This document shows positions 21,491 to 31,180 of a stretch of 64,000 nucleotides of DNA, one piece after another. The DNA comes from Dipteris shenzhenensis. Lineage: Eukaryota; Polypodiophyta; Polypodiopsida; Gleicheniales. The translations under genes and the position numbers were made by a program. A model generated the notes under the pieces. The model searched no databases. It was not told the DNA's origin and saw only the letters and a list, made by a program, of their open reading frames with translations. Location of the stretch: NCBI GenBank assembly GCA_047967505.1, contig CM106539.1; one strand, 5' to 3'. Each line of letters begins with the position of its first letter. Position 1 is the first letter of the stretch.

Positions 21491-24400
21491 CTAAGATTGC
21501 CACATGATAGGAACTATCTTGGCTTTGCCCTGAACTACCATGTTCTTTGTCTTGATAACTTTCCACGTCTCGTTGACAGACACACAAAATCACCAATCCT
21601 TCCATTCATTGTCTTCCATCGAGACCTTACATCTCTTTTCCTCAGTGTGAACCAGCTTTAGCCATGCTACTTTAACTTGATTTAGCATGTGATCCACATC
21701 TCTGACAACGGCATACTTGAGATCATTTGGTAAGCATATTGTATCAAGATAAGACTTCAACAAAACAATATCATTCTCCTCTAGCCAAGGAGGAATACAT
21801 CCAATGCAACTAGGCTGGATTAAACGTGTTCTCAATCCTAAATCTTTTGTCTCATATGCAATGATACCACCTCCATGCTGTAGAGGAATATACTTATGCA
21901 ATAAAGAACTAATTGGCCTTATACAATTCCATGTGTATGGCAAATATGCATTTTGTAGGACACTCATGCCAGTGGTGCCATCAACATCTATTCTTTCATA
22001 TCCTCTTTCAACAACAATGCGTTGCCTATAGTAGTGTGCTCCAAAGAATAGTTGCATGTCACCATTATGTTGAAAGGAAAAAAACGATGCTATACATGCT
22101 TTCCAGTGTCCCACACTAGAGACTAATGTTGCATCCTCTTCAGATTTTACGATAACCTTATCTTCAATCTTATAAACCTCACCCTCAAACATAATTTTTT
22201 TGTATTCTGTTACTCTTTCAATCCTGAATTGAGGATTTTACTCTACATACCTTCTTTCCTCACTTGTTGCATATCTAACTTTTGACTTCTTTCATATCCT
22301 CTTTCAACAACAATGCGTTGCCTATAGTAGTGTGCTCCAAAGAATAGTTGCATGTCACCATTATGCTGAAAGGAAAAAAACGATGCTATACATGCTTTCC
22401 AGTGTCCCACACTAGAGACTAATGTTGCATCCTCTTCAGACTTTACGATAACCTTATCTTCAATCTTATAAACCTCACCCTCAAACATAATTTTTTTGTA
22501 TTATGTTACTCTTTCAATCCTGAATTGAAGATTTTGCTCTACATACCTTCTTTCCTCACTTATTGCGTATCTAACTTTTGGCTTCTTTCTTGCTATTACA
22601 ATACCCTTTTGGCCAATGACTCTTTGGCAAGGACAGTCTTTCACATGCAATGTAGCTAAACTCCATAAATGTTTCGGTTTTTCAATGGATAATACATGTA
22701 TCAATCCTAATGAATGCCATTGAGGGCAGTCATAACATCCATGTTTGTCCACTAAATATCCATCTAGGACTGAAAGAACTCCATGAAACTCTTTCAACAT
22801 CCTTTGATGAGGAAACAACCTATCAGTATCTTCTTGAATATGTAGAAAGACCCATGTGAAAAATCTCCTTCGATGATAGTTTGCATATGAAATCTCATTG
22901 TCCTTATTGTTTGTTTTGATGCTAGCATATGTTGAGACCATACGCTCATATATGTAGCACCAAAACCCATCGTGGCTGCCATGTCGCAAAATATCATCAA
23001 AAAATTCTCCGAAACCTGCAACATGCTCTAATGGAGCTGAGTTTCTTCCAATCCACTCTTCTGATCTTACTCTCCATGAAGCAAGCAATACCCTCAGAGT
23101 GTTTATGTCTTCTTGAGACCATTCATTACTTCTAGTATAGTTATAAAAGGCATGAGTAATATCTATGATCAAGAGACCCAAATCATAGAATTTCTTAGGA
23201 ATACCTTGGACTTCACTCAGGACATAAGGAAGACACCATTGTACGAACTTTTGTGTTTCCTCTGCCTTGTAGCTCTCAAAATACTTGCTAGGAAACCTTG
23301 GCCATCGACCATATCGAATGGAATAAGATGTGGCCAATGTCATTCTATGAGTTGCTTCATCAATTTCTTTCTTCACTCTATTATCGATCTCTCTCATTAA
23401 ATAGCTCATGTACTTTGAAAACATATTCAATGCTAGTATGTGCATACAATTGTACACAAGATTAAGAGATAAGTTGAACCCATAAAGATCATATAATCTG
23501 CATAGACGTGATCTACATGAAAAACCAGCCTCTTTGAGAATGTCTTCACGTTGCGTTTGAGTGCTTGCTCGCTCTGCAAGAAGCAAGTCTCTCAACATAT
23601 CTTTTGTGGACCTCTTGGCTGGAGCATATCTGAATTGGAATCTATTTTGGTCATAAAGGTGTCGATCCTTCACATTCTAAAGTAGCTATAGGTTTGTCTC
23701 TACGACAAAAAGCTTGGCCACCATCTTTAAAAGTTCCAATCTTACATTGAGCTGGATGGTCACCAGTCACCATTATAAGCATAGCACGTGCTTTGAAGGT
23801 CTGGGAAAAAGAGCTATCATGCCCAGAAATTAAAGGCATTGGATAATTGAAATCTATATCAATTCCATCTATGAACAAACTCTCTAATTCATCTATCAAA
23901 GGTTTCATAAAAACATGAAAGAGTTTGCTTGAGCTTCCTATAATTTTTTTGCAACTAAATGGAATGAACAAGACTGGTATTGCTCCAATTATCGACTTCT
24001 TTCCACAATTCAGAACCTTTATCTCGACGACGCCACAATTCTTCTGGGTTGTTCTTGATGTCTGGAACCCATCCCAGTGCAATAAGAGAGCAAAATTGTG
24101 TGGATCTCCCTGTATATGTAAACAAAGACACATTTACAGTACAACATTACGTGGAATCCTCGAACATAAATTAATTAGAGACCACACATAGTATATATTA
24201 GGAAAATTTACCTTACAGAGTCTTTGGGGACCTTGTATCAGAGCTCGACAAGCCTTGCAAACAAATTTGTAAATTTTCTCACGTTCTTTCCAACCCTCCA
24301 AAAGTGCTTCCGATTTAAGTAAAGATGACCATGCTGCATAAGCTTGTTTGCAATACCCCTTCTCACATACCAATGGCAACTCAAACTCCGATTCTGAATC

Positions 24401-25541
24401 CCAAAACTCTGTAACACTTTTACATTTACTGCCATCCTTAAACTCATCAATTTTCATTAGAATTGTTCGATACCAGCCATTTGTCTTTATTTTGCCACAT
24501 TTTCAATAATTCGTGACATAAAGATCTACTTTTAGCAAGTAGTTTCAATTGTTCACCAATCGAAATGTAGTCAAAACATAACATTTTCTTTGTAGGCACT
24601 GCACATTTCTCACACTTCTCACAACATGTTAAACAATTGCGCTTTAATTTTCTCTTTCCAGTGACATTTCTATTGCATTGGCATTCAACAGTGTTACCAC
24701 TATAAGCGTCCTCTTTGCTTGGTAGATAGAGTATTGGAGCATGTATGGAATCCTCTTTCCCTTGACATATTCTATATCTCTTTGATTCAACCATTCCAAG
24801 CCTTGTCAACAAAGTACTTAATTGCTCCCAACATGTGGGAACAATTATTCCATTTAGACTTCCATCCCATGTTTCTGGAAGTTGGACCAATAGTTTACTC
24901 AGACTCGATCTTTTACCGCCTTCATGTGTTGTAGACCTAGGACCACCCATATCTCCAAATAGAATTTTAAGCATACTATCTTGAAACTCCACTGAAGCTT
25001 GATGTCCATCCCAAAGAGCTTGCAACTCAATCAATCTTTGTATGATTTTATCAGCGAGAGATAAATGGCTATCCTCTCCTAAAGCATCCATGTTATCCTC
25101 TTCATCATCCAACCTATCTTGTTCATGCATATCAGTAAATTCATCGTTCCCTTCCATCTGATGCATAGGCTCATTGTTCTCCTCTTCTTCAGGTCCACAA
25201 GAGCTAAAGTGTGGAGCATGCAAACCAAGATTTTCTGCAATAGTTTCAAATCGCTCATCGACTTGCATATGCCTTGCATAAGTTGATGGAGCGACCAAGC
25301 GGCCACCATGGCAATAAGTTTCACATCTACACCATACCCGCCTCCGTCGATTAGATGATTCAATGAGTTCTTCATTCACTGCAGTATCATTGTCAATAGA
25401 GTTCTCCTCATTCACATTCCTCAAAATTGATGCGTGTAAGTTTCCAATGGATTCTTGTTGCAAATGCACATAATATGTCCTCCGGCTCACATCTTGATAG
25501 CCAAGAGGCGAATGCCTACACCTATAATTGCATCTATATCT
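21491..25541 (-). pseudogene. CACTA/Tnp2-like transposase, copy 2 (broken)
   Basis: Mirror of the left transposase and its intron. Damage compared with copy 1: the first few codons are replaced by array sequence; an 8-bp deletion near 24,450; a 5-bp deletion near 23,660; a 296-bp tandem duplication (21,991-22,286 and 22,287-22,582, not a multiple of three); and a TGA at about 21,590-21,592 in place of Trp. It retains a 25-residue segment (about 22,735-22,810, beginning Q-R-M-L-K-E-F-H) that copy 1 lacks, so it preserves ancestral sequence there. The Cys clusters, H-P-A-Q-C-K-I-G-T-F and Y-N-C-M-H-I-L-A-L-N motifs remain legible. Confidence 0.85.
21991..22582 (-). repeat. 296-bp tandem duplication inside transposase copy 2
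   Basis: Two near-identical 296-bp units start TTCTTTCATATCCTCTTTCA at 21,991 and at 22,287. The left palindrome arm has a single copy, so this arose after the arms separated. Confidence 0.9.
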
Positions 25542-25895
25542 CGCATAGAAGCATAAAGATATAGAACCATATAGAAACATGCGCAAACATAAACATATTA
25601 TCTATATGCCTCAATTGCTTCGAGAGACAAATGAACTATTTCCAAATGAAACATGGAAGCATAAACAATGGCATCTAGCATAGGCATATTGAAACATAGA
25701 AGCAATTGTTGAACTATTAATTGACATAGGCATATAGAAGGATAGGCAATCAAATAGGTATATGGAAACATAAAAGCATAAAGAAACATAGAGGCATTTC
25801 CAACATAGAGGCATAAGGCATATTGAAGCATAGATAGGCATACGTAGAACAGCGGTAGCACTCATAGTTTCATCAATTCTAAGACCTTAAAGAAG

Positions 25896-27630
25896 GTGGG
25901 ACTGATTGCTACTGAGATTGATCATGGGCTGAGAGTAGAGGTGGCAAACGGACAGCATTTGGTCAGTAAATTATGTTGCCAAGATGCAAGGATCAAGCTC
26001 TCTGAGGATTATGAATTTGCTAGCGATCTCTTGGCACTGGATATGGGCCCAATAGATGCTGTCCTGGGCTGCAATTGGCTGAAATCTTTGGGTAAAATCA
26101 GCATAGATTTAAATGCCCTATCGCTCAGCTTTGTCCACAAGGGTAGAACTATAGCATTGCATGGCATTGCCACTCCTAAATTGCAGGTCATTTCAGGAAA
26201 GGCAGTTAGCTAGAGAGCTCAGGAAGGAGCATGCCCTCTACGCATTGAATGTGTCAGTATCTCAGGGGGGTAGCATTCCCCGTGTTGAGGATTGTGATAT
26301 GCAGCAGTTGCTATTGGAGTTTGCTGGTGTATTTGTTGATATGCCATCCCAATTGCCTCCCAAGAGGGATGTGGATCATGCCATTCTTCTAGAGCCTGGC
26401 AGTAAGCCCATAAACAAAGCCCCATACCATCTCTCTAAGGTTGAGCGGGAGAAAGTGGCATTACAAGTGCAGGAATTTCTTGAGAAGAACTTCATCTCTC
26501 ATAGCACTTCTCCTTTTGCTTCTCCGGTGCTTTTGGTGAAGAAGAAGGATGACATGTGCATTGATTACAGGGATCTAAATAAGGCCACTATCAAGAACAA
26601 GTTTCCAATCCCCAAGATAGATAACCTGTTGGATGAATTCAAGGATGCTCAGTTTTTCACGAAGATAGATTTGAGGTTTGGTTACCATCAAATCAGGGTG
26701 AAAGAAGGAGATGAGCACAAGACAGCCTTCCGCACAAAGCGCGGCTTGTATGAATTCAAGGTGATGCCTTTTGGATTGACTAATGCACCGGCCACCTTCC
26801 AAGCACTCATGAACAAGATATTGCAGCCACTTCTTTTCAGATGCGTGTTGGTTTTCTTTGATGATATCCTCATTTACAGCAAGGATAGACAAGAGCACAT
26901 TAAGCATCTGAAGCAAGTGCTGGAAATTTTGAGGATGCATCAGCTTTATGCAAAAGCCAGCAAATGCACTTTGATGGCAAAGGAGGTTGAGTACCTGGGA
27001 TATGTTGTGAGTAGACATGGCATTCGGATGGATCCTGCAAAGGTGAAATGCATCAAAGATTGGCCACAGCCACAAAACCCCACCCACTTGAGAGGATTTT
27101 TAGGTCTTGCTTTCTTCTACAGGCGCTTTATTCGCAAATTTGCCAAGAGGGCAGCTCCTCTTACTGACCTTTTGAAGAAGGATGCTTTTGGGTGGTCAAA
27201 GGAAGCACAAAGCAACTTCGAACACCTAAAATTTGCTCACTCATGCACCTATCTTGGTATGCCCTGATTTTTCGCGTCCTTTCATTGTGGAGGCAGATGC
27301 CAATGGCAAAAGATTGGGGGCTGTTCTGAGGCAAGAACATGGGGTAATAGCCTTTGAAAGCAGAAAGTTTGACGCCAAAGAACTCAATTTGCATGTTTAT
27401 GATCAAGAGATGCTTGCTATCTTGCATGCTTTCAAGAAATGGAACCACTATCTGTACAAGTAAAATTAAGATAAAAACAGATCATAGGACACTCAGATTC
27501 TTCCTCACCCAGCCAAATTTGTCATATAAGCAGAAGAGGTGGTTGGCTGCAGTCCAATCCTATGATTTTGACATTGAGTACAGAAAAGGGAAGGAAAATG
27601 TGGTTGCAGATGCCTTGTCCAAGATGTGAG
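25896..27630 (+). pseudogene. Gypsy protease end, reverse transcriptase and RNase H
   Basis: The first frame (25,896-26,213) ends with the aspartic-protease-like L-G-C-N-W-L region. An overlapping frame (26,161-27,267) carries reverse transcriptase: V-L-L-V-K-K-K-D, then C-I-D-Y-R-D-L-N-K, the [12 protein letters not shown] block, and the catalytic F-F-D-D-I-L-I-Y-S (about 26,853-26,880). A frameshift near 27,240 moves into RNase H ([13 protein letters not shown]), a second near 27,460 leads to K-T-D-H-R-T-L and N-V-V-A-D-A-L-S. The domains are complete by motif, but the polyprotein is broken in at least three places. Confidence 0.88.
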
Positions 27631-27639
27631 CTTGCAATT

Positions 27640-29085
27640 TGTCTGCTATCTCTACCATATATCAAGAGTGGATTCATGGCATTCAGGAAGAGTATATGCA
27701 GAATTCTAAAGCAGCTCTCATTTTTTTCAGAATTGCAGAAGCCTTCTAGTCATGGTCATCTGGATTTCAAATTGCATACTGGGCTGTTGTGGTGCCAAGA
27801 CAAGATTTATTTAGTGCCAGACTCAAAATACCACCAGCTGGTTTTGCAAGAAAGGCAAGAAATGCACTCCTCTCCCATGGCTGGACATGCGGGTATCACT
27901 AAAACATATGAAAGAATCAAGTAGAGCTTTATCTGGGAAGGCATGTGGAGAGATGTGGTTAAATACGTGGCTGAAAGTGGACAGCAAATTACCCGCAGGT
28001 CTCTTGCAGCCATTATCCATTCCAGAGGGCAAATGAACGCACATAGCAATGGATTTCATCACACGATTGCCTTCTACAGAGAGGGGATGGGACAGCATCT
28101 TTGTTGTGGTGGATAGAATGACAAAACAGGCCCATTTCATACCCACTAAGACCCTGTATTCAGCATCACAGGTTGCTTGGCAATTCATTGAACATGTCTT
28201 TAAGCATCATGGTTTCCCTCAGGAAATTGTTAGTGACAAAGATGCAAAGTTTATGGGTCACTTTTGGCAGGAGATATTTACAGTAGTGGGTACTTTACTC
28301 ACACCTAGCACTCCTTACCATCCTGAGACTGATGGATAGTTGGAAAGGGTGAACAAATGGGTGGAGGAATATTTGCGGCATTTTTGTCATGTTACTCAAA
28401 AGTCTTGGGATAAATGGTTCACTTGCTAAATTTTGCTACAACAATACCAAGCATCTCTCCATTGGCATGAGCCCCGTTTGAGGCAATGTACGGATGCAAG
28501 GTCGGGATGCCCTCTTCAATTGGTGACATGGCTGTGAAAAATCAGCAAGCACGGAATGACTTGGAGAGGATGGATGCCCTTCTGCACTTGGCAAAAAGGA
28601 AAATGCAGGATGCCCAAGCCAAGCAGAAGAAATATGCGGATGAACGCAGGAGATATTTGTCTTTCAAAGACGGAGATTATGTGCATTTGCGTCTCCGTAA
28701 GAACCGTTATGCCTCGCTGAAAGGTAATACCAACACAAAGCTTGCTCATAGGTATTACGGTCCTTACAGGATCATCCGCAAGGTTGGAGAGGTAGCATAT
28801 CAGTTGGAGCTACCCAGTACCTCCAAGATCCATGATGTTTTCCATGTGTCTTTGCTGAAACCACATGTTGGACAGCATGTCCATGTTCTTCCAGAGTTGC
28901 CACCTATGGATGAAGAGGGCCACATCCTCTATGTCCCGAAGTGCATCATGGGTTTCAAGGACCATGTACTCCAGAACAAGGCGTACGTAGAGTATCTTAT
29001 CAAGTGGCAGGGATTCCCTAAGGATGAAAATTCATGGCAGCCAAAAAGCATTGTCCAGGACCACCCCTATCTCCTACCGGATTAA
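27640..29085 (+). pseudogene. Gypsy integrase with C-terminal chromodomain
   Basis: The zinc-binding part is damaged (G-H-A-G-I-T-K-T-Y present; the C-x-x-C is altered to S-G-Q-Q near 27,980). The core begins M-D-F-I-T-R-L-P at 28,049 and includes V-V-V-D-R-M-T-K-Q-A-H-F and I-V-S-D-K-D. An in-frame TAG at 28,338-28,340 replaces Gln in the T-D-G-Q-x-E-R-V-N motif. The last frame (28,486-29,085) has the GPF/Y-like Y-Y-G-P-Y-R-I-I, H-D-V-F-H-V-S-L-L-K, and a chromodomain (Y-L-I-K-W-Q-G-F-P, then N-S-W-Q-P). The chromodomain places it in the chromovirus branch, which targets integration to chromatin marks. Confidence 0.88.
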
Positions 29086-29160
29086 TTAGTAGTTGCTGTT
29101 TGCTGCACTTTTGGACAGCCATGGTGTGAAATTTTGAGGGCAAAATTCTATGGGAAGGGA

Positions 29161-29799
29161 TGTCTGTAATGAAGGGGGAAAAGGGCCAAGTTAGAGATCC
29201 TTTAGGTGGAAATTGTGGAAGGACTATATAAGTCCCCATCCACCCCCTACTATGTACTTTTTGATGTGACATCTAATCCTATCTACTCTCCCTTCCTCCT
29301 TGCCTACACTCACTCACTCTCTCTCTCTCTTCCCTACTCCCTCTCTTTCCTCCCTCATTCTCTCTCTCCTACCCCTTCTTCTCCCTTCTTCCCCTATCTC
29401 TCTCTCCTTCTGCTAGTCTATCCCCCTTTCTCCAAATCTGCCCCTACCCCCTTTTCTACAGCAACTTGGATCAGCAAAGAGAGCCGGCACGGTACCACCA
29501 AGAGAGGTACGCAGGATCACACACAAAACAGAGGGTGCCGAGAGCACACTCTATTGAGGTCTGGCCCATCACAACTTTCCACCAACAGAGATGGGGAATC
29601 ACCTTGGACATAGCCTAGAGAGTTCAGAGATCGAGGAGACCGCATCCCTTACCACAGCGCGAGATAACTCGTTAGACGCAAATACAAGATATTTTCACAG
29701 CTCGCCAAGCTATTACTGTGCCGGTCTTTGGTTTCAGAGTCCAAGCTCTAAGATTTACTTGATTCAGCTTGTACTTGATTGATTATGATTTTGCTATCA
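29161..29799 (+). mobile_element. Probable 3' LTR of the truncated gypsy element
   Basis: A purine-rich GGGAAGGGA precedes TGTCTGTAATG at 29,161. A TATA box (CTATATAAG) is at about 29,224, followed by a long pyrimidine-rich leader. The proposed end is TTGCTATCA at 29,799. With no second LTR or target duplication to compare, the ends are estimates. Confidence 0.55.
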
Positions 29800-29920
29800 T
29801 AGATTAGTACTCAGCAAGCGCCCTAGCGCGCCATTTGCTCCAGCACACTGAGGCGCTTATGAGTCTACCTTTTTTTGTGCACTTTGTCCCATAGGCCTGC
29901 GAGGCCTCCCGCGGACACTA

Positions 29921-29923
29921 ATA

Positions 29924-29960
<37 letters not shown>
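29921..29960. repeat. (CT)n microsatellite
   Basis: About 18 CT repeats. Confidence 0.95.
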
Positions 29961-29963
<3 letters not shown>

Positions 29964-29991
29964 GGGGGCTCACAAGTGGTGAGGTGACTCC

Positions 29992-30091
29992 TAATTTCCA
30001 ATTACCAGAAGCAGAGCCTCCTTGCCATTCCCATTCTGGGTGCACCCTCTACCATAGCAATCCACCAGACCACATCTAGCAGGGGCATTTC
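29992..30091 (-). pseudogene. PPR-gene relic, downstream half
   Basis: On the minus strand it reads E-M-P-L-L-D-V-V then, after a shift, G-C-T-Q-N-G-N-G-K-E-A-L, the same motif as E-M-P-L-P-D-V-V-S-W...A-Q-N-G-Y-G-K-G-A-L in the adjacent PPR gene. It directly continues the relic at 30,901-30,985 if the solo LTR between them is removed. It is a partial, dead duplicate of one PPR repeat. Confidence 0.8.
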
Positions 30092-30128
30092 TGTGAGAAG
30101 TGAAGCGGAAATGAACAGAAGTAATACT

Positions 30129-30164
<36 letters not shown>

Positions 30165-30900
30165 CACACACACCACACTGAGAAGGAGAGAAAGACACAA
30201 GAGAACTGCAAGTGATCTCTGGCAAAAGCCCCGCTACAACTGCGGGGAAACCTCTGCACAACAGGCTGCTGAAGAGCTATACAGGACAGCTCAAAAACCT
30301 TAACCACTGGAGGCACACAGGGGTGGAAGAACTGCTCCACAACCCTGCTCCAGAACTCGCACAACTGGGCTCGCTATGCTGCTCCAGCAAGCACACTACA
30401 GGCTGGAAGAACTGCTCCAGTTGGTGATGGAGAATGAGGGCTAAGGGGCGGGGGCTATAAATAGCCCCCAGCAGCAGGGGGGCATATAGCTGACCCCCTG
30501 CCCTAGGTGGCCAACCAGCAAGGGAGGGTGGGCCGACCCACCTCTGCCCTATAAAAGGGCCTGGTAGCAGCCGTCCAAGGGGCTGGTCCCCTGCGCCGTA
30601 AGGGCCGATTGCCCTGCACTCCACACTAAGCTATAAAGGGCTCAAAGACAGCCCAAGGGGAGCCTCTCCTGGCCAACAACCCCGACCAGGCTGCCACTGA
30701 CTGCAGCCCTACAGGAGGCTGCCACACTGCCACATAGCCTCCAAGTCTGGGCAGACACATGGTGACCACCCTCACGGGGTGCCGGCACACCCACAACACA
30801 GGCACTCACTCATCTACCCTAGCCTCACAATGGGCAGACACACCTACAAGCAAGGCCCTCTCTCTCTCTAGGTGACACCAGGAGATGTTGACCTCGAACA
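30092..30900 (+). mobile_element. Solo LTR (809 bp) inserted in a PPR relic
   Basis: Begins TGTGAGAAG and ends CTCGAACA, flanked by ATTTC (30,087-30,091) and ATCTC (30,901-30,905), a 5-bp target duplication with one later change; the PPR gene has ATCTC at the matching site. Plus-strand TATA boxes (CTATAAATAG near 30,455; CTATAAAAGG near 30,551) suggest plus orientation. It carries a (GA)n run near 30,130-30,163. No internal element sequence remains, as expected after LTR-LTR recombination. Confidence 0.8.
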
Positions 30901-30985
30901 ATCTCTTCAACACATACCGTGTATCATCCAGGCACCCACACTTGCCATATATTGCCAGCAACAGTGGCATGATAATAACAAAACT
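30901..30985 (-). pseudogene. PPR-gene relic, upstream half
   Basis: Minus-strand I-Y-G-K-C-G-C-L-D-D-T matches M-Y-G-K-C-G-C-L-D-D-A of the last full repeat in the PPR gene (about 31,730). Upstream of it a shortened match to the A-T-V-A region follows, then homology is lost near 30,985. Confidence 0.8.
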
Positions 30986-31059
30986 TATTAGTTATATTAT
31001 ATCACATATCTAAGCCCTCGCATTGTGTATTGTATTCGATAAGAAATTGAATGTTGTTC

Positions 31060-31180
31060 CTATGAACATTCCTACTCAACCTCTCCAACTCCACGTGTAT
31101 CCTCCAGTTGACGACATGATGCTGTGGCTTCAACAGCAAATTCATGCACTAATTTAATCACCCCAATTCTGGCACTTTCT
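31060..31180 (-). pseudogene. Decayed E+ region just beyond the PPR stop
   Basis: Past the TAA at 31,183-31,181, alternate frames still read G-L-K-K-V-P, V-H-E-F-A-V-E and H-V-E-L-E-R-L-S. These are the order and content of the E+ region of PLS-class PPR proteins (K-x-P-G-x-S-W-I, V-H-x-F, I-x-x-x-L-x-x-L). One frameshift at the stop and at least one more change separate them. No DYW domain is seen further on. Confidence 0.7.

Larger units (their letters stand above)
18449..25848 (-). repeat. Right arm of the giant palindrome (transposon copy 2)
   Basis: This is the inverted partner of 8947-18,385. Compared with the left arm it lacks about 2.39 kb of array and the transposase start. It has a 296-bp tandem duplication (21,991-22,582) and keeps 75 bp that the left arm lost. 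It ends sharply at 25,848, where a 5'-truncated gypsy element begins, so the breakpoint is shared. Confidence 0.93.
25849..29799 (+). mobile_element. Ty3/gypsy chromovirus, 5'-truncated, with probable 3' LTR
   Basis: Coding order is retropepsin end, reverse transcriptase, RNase H, integrase, chromodomain, then a probable LTR. There is no gag, 5' LTR or primer site: the element starts abruptly at the right palindrome breakpoint. Frameshifts and in-frame stops show it is not autonomous. Confidence 0.88.

Noticed and set aside
8947-25848. Palindrome as a simple assembly duplication
   Set aside because: The arms differ by several indels, stops, a 296-bp duplication and a 2.4-kb segment, so they are not one sequence counted twice; the junction still needs read support.
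29206-29613. 135-codon Ser/Leu/Pro-rich frame
   Set aside because: Lies in the pyrimidine-rich leader of the putative gypsy LTR; low complexity and no homology.
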